From Candidatus Atribacteria bacterium 4572_76 (GTDB lineage: Bacteria > Atribacterota > Phoenicimicrobiia > Phoenicimicrobiales > Phoenicimicrobiaceae), in NCBI GenBank assembly GCA_002084865.1, contig NBMG01000103.1, positions 1-5,195 on the forward strand: 5,195 nucleotides of DNA, in the 5' to 3' direction. The position numbers were made by a program, and so were the translations under genes. Numbering within the stretch: position 1 is the stretch's first letter; every line of letters starts with the position of its first letter. Under the pieces are notes generated by a model. It saw only the letters and a list, made by a program, of their open reading frames with translations, was not told where the DNA came from and did not search any database. Below are positions 1-5,195 of this stretch, one piece after another.

Positions 1-780
1 TTTTAAATCCTCAGCATAATACATCTTTTGACCTAAAATATTGGTATATTTAAGCCATACATCAATAATTTTGTGGGTTTCTTTTTTCACTTCTGCTTCA
101 TGAACTAATCCAATATACCAAATCAATTTTATCAAGATCAAGGAAAAAAGTAAATCTATATTTAATTCCTTTCCTATAATCTCCTTCAAAGAAATAGCAG
201 GTATGTCCAATGTGGATGGGAGAGTATTATTAACATTAATACCAATGCCAAAAATAAGATATGCTTCTTTCTGGGAAGAAAGGTATGTTTCACCTAAAAT
301 TCCTCCCACTTTATGTCTATTAAATACCAAATCATTGACCCATTTAATATAAACATTAATCCCTATCTCCCGTAAGGCCTCACAACAAGCTATACCTAAG
401 ACAAGAGGATAAAGGTGAATATATGGTGATTCTACCTCTGGGTAGAGAATAAAGCTAAACCATAATCCTCCTGAAAGAGCATACCATTTTCTGGCATATC
501 TTCCTTGGGCCTGGTTTAGTGTTTGGGCAATAAATACTGCACCAGAATAGGGCGTTTGTCTCAAAAAATAACAATTTTCAATATACCTTTTGGCTAGTTC
601 CATAGTTCGAGGAACAAAATGGTAACACCAGAGATGTGCGCCCATTATTTCACCTCGGCGCCAGACCGTTTCTGCTCCCTTTTCTCTTGCACATCTTTGT
701 TCAAACTCTTGTTTTTTCAGTTTCTGCACCATATTTTTTAGGATTATTTCTCTTTCCCTATCCCGAATTAAACCTTCCAT
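1..780 (-). CDS. birA: Biotin-protein ligase, 3' end cut off by the window edge
   Basis: Predicted to make biotinyl-5'-AMP from biotin and ATP and transfer the biotin to a carrier lysine in the cytoplasm. My translation gives 260 residues with no stop. The ligase core is clear: KWVNDL at 146-151 (the lysine that contacts the adenylate), KVGGILGE at 157-164 and GIGINVN at 178-184. Residues 242-250 (WLKYTNILG) look like the start of the C-terminal SH3-like domain, so perhaps 50 residues are missing. There is no recognisable DNA-binding helix-turn-helix at the N-terminus, so this is probably a ligase only and not a BirA-type repressor. The biotin loop is divergent: E. coli GRGRRGR corresponds here to AQGRYAR (91-97), keeping the second Gly-Arg and the last Arg. 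The usual STN motif reads RTM (58-60). A TAA lies in frame two codons before the ATG at 780, so this is the longest possible start, but it lacks a Shine-Dalgarno. The ATG at 645 has a good one. Confidence 0.88.
   Translation of the reverse strand, partial: MEGLIRDREREIILKNMVQKLKKQEFEQRCAREKGAETVWRRGEIMGAHLWCYHFVPRTMELAKRYIENCYFLRQTPYSGAVFIAQTLNQAQGRYARKWYALSGGLWFSFILYPEVESPYIHLYPLVLGIACCEALREIGINVYIKWVNDLVFNRHKVGGILGETYLSSQKEAYLIFGIGINVNNTLPSTLDIPAISLKEIIGKELNIDLLFSLILIKLIWYIGLVHEAEVKKETHKIIDVWLKYTNILGQKMYYAEDLK
643..656 (-). promoter_or_regulatory. Strong ribosome-binding site and alternative ATG inside the ligase gene
   Basis: On the minus strand GAGGTG (651-656) sits five bases before an in-frame ATG (643-645), an ideal Shine-Dalgarno arrangement. 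The upstream ATG at 780 has none. Starting here gives a protein beginning MGAHLWCYHF, close to the start of a catalytic-domain-only ligase, and drops 45 charged residues. Against it, the preceding VWRRGEI reads like the segment that normally leads into the catalytic domain. The choice of start is open. Confidence 0.4.
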
Positions 781-795
781 ATTTTAATAGACTTG

Positions 796-813
796 GCAGT
801 TTTTAGTAACTGC
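796..813. repeat. Short inverted repeat just upstream of the ligase gene
   Basis: GCAGTT at 796-801 and AACTGC at 808-813 form a perfect 6-bp inverted repeat around a 6-base centre, ending 16 bases before the longest ligase start codon. It could be an operator or a small hairpin in the leader of the ligase mRNA. No T-run follows on either side in a way that makes a convincing terminator. I do not recognise it as the site of a known regulator. Confidence 0.4.
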
Positions 814-853
814 AAATTTTATGCCACATTAAATCCATTTTAAAAGGTGGGTT

Positions 854-882
854 TTTAAAAAAATGTTAAACAATGTTGACAA
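854..882 (-). promoter_or_regulatory. Possible sigma-70 promoter for the ligase gene
   Basis: On the minus strand TTGTCA (877-882, five of six matches to the -35 consensus) is followed by a 17-base spacer and TTTAAA (854-859, four of six matches to -10). It lies in the 175-bp gap, the only sizeable noncoding stretch in the operon, so the ligase may have its own promoter as well as read-through. The region is so AT-rich that such matches occur by chance. A second, weaker extended -10 (TGGCATAAA) lies nearer the gene. Confidence 0.3.
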
Positions 883-955
883 TTTTTGCTTATTTAATGA
901 CAAATTTTTGGTTTTTCCACGAGATTAAAACCCACGTCCCGCCTTCCACCATTTA

Positions 956-1588
956 TCAAGTCCTATCTTTCTCCCATTCTAACTGGATTTTTCTTACTAA
1001 TTTAGATATAAACTCCACCTGTCCTGGTGGACAAATTCCCAAAAGAGGCATTCCCTGCATAATAGTAACATTTGATTTGAAATAAACAGCATAAATAATT
1101 CCAGGTTCCCCTTCATAAATAAGAGGGATATCCCTTTTCATTCTGGACATAATTAAAATTTCCTCTCCAGGATTGATAATGATTCCCTGAAGGCCTTTCT
1201 GCTCAATTTTTTTATTTAGTTCCTGAGTGAAGTGATATCGGGCCGTTTCAGGAGCCTTAAAGATATACAAAAATCTCTCCAAGACTTTATTAACCACCTC
1301 TTCTTTACTAAGGGTGTGTTTGATAGACATAATTTTGGTTTTGGCCTCAACAAACTGCCTATCCACTTTTTCTAGTATCTCTACAACTTCCCCATCAATG
1401 GGGGCATAAATGTTTTTTAAATTGCCTTGTCGCAAGATAGTATAGATTAAAGTTCCCTTTTTCCCTGAATTCACTTTTTCCCCTTTTTTAACCATAAGTG
1501 AAACCATACCTGTATGCGGGGTGAAAACATCATATATCTCAAAAGGAGTTTGTTTATATTCAGCAATAATTTTGTCTATATCGTCCAT
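956..1588 (-). CDS. Biotinyl/lipoyl-like domain protein, putative carboxyl carrier subunit
   Basis: A 210-residue protein in the place where a biotin carboxyl carrier would be expected. Residues 22-90 look like a barrel-sandwich hybrid (biotinyl/lipoyl) fold: TPHTG at 23-27, VKKGEKVNSG at 33-42, then APIDGEVVEI at 62-71. A third half-motif appears near the C-terminus (EPGIIYAVYF at 161-170, then GMPLLGIC at 179-186). No AMKM or similar biotinylation motif is present. Aligned on the first half, the biotin lysine falls at or near Arg53. The only loosely similar site is SIKH at 88-91, where Lys90 follows the APIDG half. The start is the ATG two bases after the TAA of the beta subunit gene, which suggests translational coupling. 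Membership of the carboxylase complex is inferred from fold and operon position. It may instead be a scaffold that has lost or relocated its biotin site, with the true carrier elsewhere. No signal peptide or membrane helix is evident. Confidence 0.75.
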   Translation of the reverse strand: MDDIDKIIAEYKQTPFEIYDVFTPHTGMVSLMVKKGEKVNSGKKGTLIYTILRQGNLKNIYAPIDGEVVEILEKVDRQFVEAKTKIMSIKHTLSKEEVVNKVLERFLYIFKAPETARYHFTQELNKKIEQKGLQGIIINPGEEILIMSRMKRDIPLIYEGEPGIIYAVYFKSNVTIMQGMPLLGICPPGQVEFISKLVRKIQLEWEKDRT

Positions 1589-1590
1589 TT

Positions 1591-2340
1591 TTAACGGTAA
1601 TAAAGATGTTTCCCTCCCATAGTAAGTAAGGCCATATACAAATTTTTTCTAAATTCTCTTCTATCCCAGATGCCCTGGATATGGCCGCGTTTTAAGGCAT
1701 TCTTAGCAGCATGATAATCTGGAGGAACTTCTTGATTAGTAGTTTCACGAATGACTCTGGGGCCAGCAAAACCAATACGAGAAGAACGAATGGCAAATTG
1801 ATAGGGTGCACAGCCTAAAAAACTGGCTACAGGACCAGCATAAGAATTGTTATCATAAACCACAATATAGAGTCCTCCAGCTTTAATATATTCCCTTACG
1901 GCGATGGTACACTTTGGCATTTGGACTACTCCAACTGTGCCTTCATGGATCCGGATGCCAGCTGTTCCATGAACATAAGCAAGTAAAGGACGGCGTAACA
2001 ATTTAGCCCTCTCACATGCCAATATAAATTTTTCCCCCTCGGCTGCTCCTACTGTCCCATTTCTAAAATCGCTATAAAGCATAACTACTACTAAAGAAAT
2101 ACCCATTACCTTAGCATCAAAGGAAATAAGCGCACTATAACGCCCTGTTTTTTCCCTAGTTTTTTCTAATTTTTCATCAAAACCCTGATAATTGATAGGA
2201 TTTATAGAAGCAATTTCGCTATAAAATTCTTTTACCGAATTTTTGTCAAACAAGCAATTCATATACCATTGATATTCTAAAGGAAAATGGTGACCACAAT
2301 TAGGGCAGATACCGCACAACTCTCCATACAAATCAGGCAC
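1591..2340 (-). CDS. accD: Carboxyltransferase beta-type (AccD-like) subunit or half
   Basis: Predicted beta half of the carboxyltransferase that moves CO2 from carboxybiotin to an acyl-CoA, most likely acetyl-CoA. The 249 residues have a partial N-terminal zinc ribbon (CGICPNCGHHF at 9-19) and then the crotonase-like fold: GTVGAAEGEKF at 95-105, HGTAGIRIHEG at 124-134 (matching the AccD SGGARMQEG region) and IGFAGPRVI at 189-197, a strong AccD signature. Typical AccD is about 280-300 residues and has two CxxC pairs; the first pair is missing here. The start is a GTG at 2340 with no clear Shine-Dalgarno, seven bases after the alpha stop. The same frame stays open upstream to 2406 and adds a fourth cysteine, which suggests that alpha and beta are, or recently were, one polypeptide. 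The gene for the carrier-like protein follows after two bases. Confidence 0.88.
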   Translation of the reverse strand: MPDLYGELCGICPNCGHHFPLEYQWYMNCLFDKNSVKEFYSEIASINPINYQGFDEKLEKTREKTGRYSALISFDAKVMGISLVVVMLYSDFRNGTVGAAEGEKFILACERAKLLRRPLLAYVHGTAGIRIHEGTVGVVQMPKCTIAVREYIKAGGLYIVVYDNNSYAGPVASFLGCAPYQFAIRSSRIGFAGPRVIRETTNQEVPPDYHAAKNALKRGHIQGIWDRREFRKNLYMALLTMGGKHLYYR

Positions 2341-2347
2341 CCAGATA

Positions 2348-2406
2348 TCATAACAGCCATACCGATATCCTTTTTTCCTTCTTTGGTAAAATCTTTCCCT
2401 TAAACT
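2348..2406 (-). other. Overlap of alpha and beta frames with an A6 run: frameshift candidate
   Basis: The alpha frame ends at TGA (2348-2350). The beta frame, +1 relative to it, is open from 2406 (just after a TAA) to the beta GTG at 2340 and beyond. A +1 shift anywhere in between would fuse the proteins. The likeliest point is the six-A run at 2371-2376 on the coding strand. Deleting one A makes the end of alpha (LPKKEK) continue as GYRYGCYDIW into beta, about 709 residues in all. A lysine tRNA on AAA could also slip +1 onto AAA, ahead of the often slow codon AGG and just after an AAGGA Shine-Dalgarno-like stretch. Sequencing error, fixed mutation and recoding cannot be told apart from this sequence alone. 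Confidence 0.55.
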
Positions 2407-3721
2407 TTAAAAAAGGAGCCATTATATGATTTGAAATCACCTGGAGTTCTGCTTTGACATCTCCTATCAAGCGTTGGAGGCGTCTTTGAGGACGTTTTAA
2501 GGCATCTAAAAAAAGAAATGTCTTAATTTTTAACCATTTTAGCTCTATTTCATCTATGTTTTTTCGCCAAAAGCCACGGAGGTCAGCATAAAAATTTTTA
2601 GTCAAATTTTTATATTTCAAGGTTCGTTTTTGCAAAAGCCTCTCAATTTCTTTACTATCAAGTCCCCAATCTACATAAATATTGGTAGTATCCTTTAGCC
2701 CATTTTTTTTAAGATGATGTGCCCTTAATTTACTTAAACTTTTTACTGAAAGGCAAACTTCATCTGTAGCCCTGATTATTTCTTGTTTTAGAAGATTGAA
2801 AAACTCATAATCATCGCTTCTTGCTCCTAAAGGAGGTTCTTGAATAATGCCATCAATGGTACCTAATTTGAGATTCTCTACAGCAGTAATCTTGAGTTGT
2901 TGAGCACAAAAGTGGACTAAATCAAGAGGAACTTTTTCCCCTTCCTTTACTTTACCTTCTATAGCAGCTGCACCTTCTGGTGAAATCACAGAATAATAAC
3001 CATGTGAAAACATTAACCGCAAGTCAGCTAAACCAATAGCCTCTGCTCCTCCTGAGCCACCTTCAGAAATAAAAGAAATAATGGGTACCCTTAGCCCCGC
3101 CATGGTATATAGATTACGAGCAATCTGTTGAGCTGCCCCAGGATAATCTTCTATAGGATAAGCACCTGGAGTAAAAATATAACTATGGATAGGAATACCT
3201 TCCGTCTCTGCCACTTGCATGAATCTTAAAGCCTTTTCATTCCCCCAAGGTTTTGCACTTCCGCCATTTCTAAATTCTTCACCATGCCCCTTTTCATGAC
3301 CAATAACCATCACCTGGTGAGTGTAAACCCTTTTTCCTATGCGACGGGTTATAGTAGCACGGGCAGCAATTACAGCAGGGTCGATATTATATTCTTCTTC
3401 TCCTCCTAATTCCACATAGTCATCATATACATTTTCCAAAATATCCTTTAAGGTCATCCGAAATGGGTGACGAACAATATGCACATAATCCAAAGGAATA
3501 AGTTTTTGCTCAGCCTCTCTTTCGTAGAAAGAAATCTGAGTGGCTATTTTCTCCAACTGCTCCGCTAGTTCTTCTTCACAAACTTCATAAATGCGCTCTG
3601 AAATATTATTTAGCCAATTTCCCAAAGTTTGAAGTCTCTCTCCAAAGATTTCTCCTTTAATATCAGAGAGATAAATTATCCTTTTTTTTAAAACATCTAA
3701 CTTTTTTTCTAGGACTAGCAT
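2348..3721 (-). CDS. accA: Carboxyltransferase alpha-type (AccA-like) subunit or half
   Basis: Predicted alpha half of the acyl-CoA carboxyltransferase, which binds carboxybiotin and forms the active site with the beta half. The 457 residues comprise a helical N-terminus (1-75), RHPFR at 84-88 (the AccA RHPQRP region), IGHEKG at 140-145, TPGAYP at 184-189, the oxyanion-hole loop EGGSGGAEAIG at 220-230 and VISPEG at 245-250. After TIDGIIQEP (288-296) comes a lysine-rich helical tail of about 150 residues, longer than in standard AccA of about 320 residues. That tail could link to the beta half. Compared with E. coli AccA, the loop after VISPEG is longer and lacks the tryptophan usually found there. 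I chose the ATG at 3721, which overlaps the carboxylase stop by one base (TGATG). A TTG one codon earlier is possible. The final seven residues (RISVWLL) may be read in the wrong frame; see the A6 run at 2371-2376. Confidence 0.9.
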   Translation of the reverse strand: MLVLEKKLDVLKKRIIYLSDIKGEIFGERLQTLGNWLNNISERIYEVCEEELAEQLEKIATQISFYEREAEQKLIPLDYVHIVRHPFRMTLKDILENVYDDYVELGGEEEYNIDPAVIAARATITRRIGKRVYTHQVMVIGHEKGHGEEFRNGGSAKPWGNEKALRFMQVAETEGIPIHSYIFTPGAYPIEDYPGAAQQIARNLYTMAGLRVPIISFISEGGSGGAEAIGLADLRLMFSHGYYSVISPEGAAAIEGKVKEGEKVPLDLVHFCAQQLKITAVENLKLGTIDGIIQEPPLGARSDDYEFFNLLKQEIIRATDEVCLSVKSLSKLRAHHLKKNGLKDTTNIYVDWGLDSKEIERLLQKRTLKYKNLTKNFYADLRGFWRKNIDEIELKWLKIKTFLFLDALKRPQRRLQRLIGDVKAELQVISNHIMAPFLKFKGKILPKKEKRISVWLL

Positions 3722-5127
3722 CAAACAAATCTCTGGATTTGATTTAATTTTTCTTTTAAAAATTCAATGTTAGTAACGATTTTTTCTCCCTTACTATTTT
3801 CTCCATCAATTTCTAACTCATTTAAAAAACGCTCTCCCCGTTGTTTGGCTTCTTCTATATCCTTTCCCCATATAAGGGCCAAAGCTAAATTCGGATCGTA
3901 ATCAGTGGGAATAGAATATGGATTGTCTTGGGGCACATGAGTATGGACTTGCAACCACTCATATTGGGGTAAGTGAAGGTGATTAATAGTTCCACTCCAG
4001 GGTTTAAAGCCATGTTTGGTATCTTCCGCTACTAGGCGAAATTCAATACTGACACCATTAAAATTTAAGTGTTTTTGTTTATATTTCAACCGCTCTCCTA
4101 AAGCAAGTCTTATTTGCTCTTTAATTAAATCCACTCCCCGAGGCTGTTTTTTTATTTGAGCAATTAGACCCGAAACACCACTTTCTACTTGAATCCTGGG
4201 ATTGACCTCCAGTAAATACACTTTACCTTCTGGGGTAACAATCCATTCCCAGGTGCCCACATTATCATAATCTAAATAATTTGCTATTTTCAAAGAATAA
4301 TGAATGATTTTCTTTTCTATCTCTTTAGGGTTAAAATCATAGGAGTAGTTGGGGTCAAAAGCAGGTGCCACTTCAATACGTTTTTGTCTAGATATACTTT
4401 GGATGGTACAATTTCTGGTACTATAGTGTACTCTTTCCCCATGTTGACTGCAAACTAATTGAACTTCAATATGATTGAATACCGGAAATTTTTTTTCTAA
4501 AAGAACCCATTCATCCCCAAATTGTCGTTTAGCATATCTTTTTACCTGACGATAAACCCTTCTTATTTCCCCTAAATGTCTTACTTCCTCAATTCCCATG
4601 CCACCCCCACCACTGGAGGCTTTCACTAGAATTGCTGGATTCTTGATACCTTCCTCCCACTGTTGATGAAAAAGCTCAATGCCTATATTTTCTGCTTCAA
4701 TTTCGTTATAAATAGGCTTGTCAGACCCAGGAATTACAGGAATATTAAGCTTAGTGGAAAGTGCTTTAGTATTGATTTTATTCCCTAGCTCTCTAATTAC
4801 CTCCCAACGAGGACCAATAAATATCAAGGGGCGTTGTCTAATGGTTACGCGGCGAGCAAATCGATAATTTTCTGCCAAAAAGCCATAACCAGGATGAATG
4901 GCATCACATTTAGTATAATCAGCAATTTCTAAGATTTCATTAGGATCAGTATAACTGGCAATCCGATAAACTTTATCTTTACCTCCTTGCTGCAATCCTA
5001 GCTTAACATGTAAAGAGTGTTTATCTTCTTCAGTATACACTATAACAAAATCCAAGTTTAAGGCCTGACAGGCCTTCATTATTCGGATAGCAATTTCCCC
5101 ACGATTAGCAATAAGCACTCTTGCCAT
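3721..5127 (-). CDS. accC: Biotin carboxylase subunit, divergent
   Basis: ATP-grasp enzyme predicted to carboxylate biotin on the carrier using ATP and bicarbonate, the first half-reaction of the complex. The 468 residues are full length (E. coli AccC has 449). The N-terminal domain has ANRGEIAIRI at 7-16 and HPGYGFLAEN at 78-87. The ATP-grasp domain has a glycine-rich loop KASSGGGGMGI at 169-179, HIEVQ at 219-223 and EVNPRIQVE at 307-315, keeping the Glu, Asn and Arg that bind metal and bicarbonate. EFR at 362-364 keeps the C-terminal arginine. Differences stand out: E. coli HQK reads RQK (247-249) with a one-residue insertion before it, VEHPVTE reads VESGVSG, and the usual YDSMIGKLI reads YDPNLALALI (410-419). 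The protein ends soon after TNIEFL with no carrier domain attached. It is the first gene of the operon. The ATG at 5127 has only a weak upstream AGAAG as ribosome site. Confidence 0.93.
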   Translation of the reverse strand: MARVLIANRGEIAIRIMKACQALNLDFVIVYTEEDKHSLHVKLGLQQGGKDKVYRIASYTDPNEILEIADYTKCDAIHPGYGFLAENYRFARRVTIRQRPLIFIGPRWEVIRELGNKINTKALSTKLNIPVIPGSDKPIYNEIEAENIGIELFHQQWEEGIKNPAILVKASSGGGGMGIEEVRHLGEIRRVYRQVKRYAKRQFGDEWVLLEKKFPVFNHIEVQLVCSQHGERVHYSTRNCTIQSISRQKRIEVAPAFDPNYSYDFNPKEIEKKIIHYSLKIANYLDYDNVGTWEWIVTPEGKVYLLEVNPRIQVESGVSGLIAQIKKQPRGVDLIKEQIRLALGERLKYKQKHLNFNGVSIEFRLVAEDTKHGFKPWSGTINHLHLPQYEWLQVHTHVPQDNPYSIPTDYDPNLALALIWGKDIEEAKQRGERFLNELEIDGENSKGEKIVTNIEFLKEKLNQIQRFV

Positions 5128-5156
5128 TTTCTTCTATAAGAACCAAATAGTCTTTC

Positions 5157-5185
5157 AAGATAGCCTGAGTAGTGATGAACGTCAA
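5157..5185 (-). promoter_or_regulatory. Possible sigma-70 promoter for the carboxylase operon
   Basis: On the minus strand TTGACG (5180-5185, five of six matches to -35) is followed by exactly 17 bases and TATCTT (5157-5162, four of six matches to -10). Transcription would begin near 5150 and give a leader of about 20 bases before the carboxylase ATG. Two minus-strand frames are also open across these bases to the right edge. The stretch could therefore instead be the end of an upstream gene, which would extend the operon. Confidence 0.4.
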
Positions 5186-5195
5186 GTAACACAAC

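Noticed and set aside
841..883. BirA-type biotin operator
   Set aside because: TTGTCAAC and TTGTTTAACA half-sites resemble the TTGT-AAC theme, but they are adjacent rather than spaced as a classical BirA box, and the ligase here lacks an obvious DNA-binding domain.
910..932. Rho-independent terminator after the carrier-like gene
   Set aside because: GGTTTT and AAAACC can pair around an 11-base loop, but the stem is short and AT-rich and no T-run follows on the minus strand, so it is not a convincing terminator.
873..1085. Plus-strand open frame of 70 codons
   Set aside because: It overlaps the end of the carrier-like gene and the AT-rich gap, has no ribosome site and no recognisable protein features. 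It is a shadow of the minus-strand gene.
5105..5195. End of an upstream minus-strand gene entering from the right edge
   Set aside because: One frame reads LKDYLVLIEENGKSAYC and stops at 5105-5107, overlapping the carboxylase start by 23 bases. A second frame is also open there. With so few bases neither can be told from chance, so neither is annotated.
5163..5195. Riboswitch or attenuator leader before the operon
   Set aside because: Only 68 bases precede the carboxylase start in this window and no stable stem or known aptamer core is visible.

Overview
The window is a compact, AT-rich bacterial operon (GC roughly 35-40% by eye) read entirely on the minus strand. It encodes what looks like a whole acetyl-CoA carboxylase (ACC)-type biotin enzyme with its own biotin ligase. 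In transcription order, right to left: a biotin carboxylase (3721-5127), an AccA-like carboxyltransferase alpha half (2348-3721), an AccD-like beta half (1591-2340), a small protein with biotinyl/lipoyl-like folds (956-1588), a 175-bp gap, and a biotin-protein ligase (1-780) that runs off the left edge. The first four genes are joined by a 1-base overlap or gaps of 2-7 bases, so they are almost certainly co-transcribed and translationally coupled. No gene is supported on the plus strand, and there is no tRNA, rRNA, CRISPR or transposon signal.

How the parts fit: the carboxylase would carboxylate biotin with ATP and bicarbonate, the carrier would shuttle carboxybiotin, the alpha/beta carboxyltransferase would transfer CO2 to an acyl-CoA (most simply acetyl-CoA to malonyl-CoA), and the ligase would attach biotin. 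All the parts are divergent from the E. coli type. The carboxylase has Arg where E. coli has the active-site His of its HQK motif. The carrier-like protein has no recognisable AMKM biotinylation motif. The AccD half keeps only part of its zinc ribbon. The ligase has a rewritten biotin-binding loop.

The most notable feature is the alpha/beta junction. The beta reading frame continues upstream of its only plausible start (a GTG without a clear Shine-Dalgarno) into sequence that reads like protein. It overlaps the end of alpha in the +1 frame, with a run of six A residues (2371-2376) in the overlap. Removing one A would fuse the two halves into one protein of about 709 residues. Fused alpha/beta carboxyltransferases beside a biotin carboxylase are, from memory, typical of Desulfovibrio and related Desulfobacterota. 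This could therefore be a sequencing error, a real gene split or a recoding site.

The gene set and low GC suggest an anaerobic bacterium of the Desulfobacterota/Thermodesulfobacteria kind. That assignment is an inference from family resemblance and is not firm. Possible promoters lie just upstream of the first gene and in the gap before the ligase gene.
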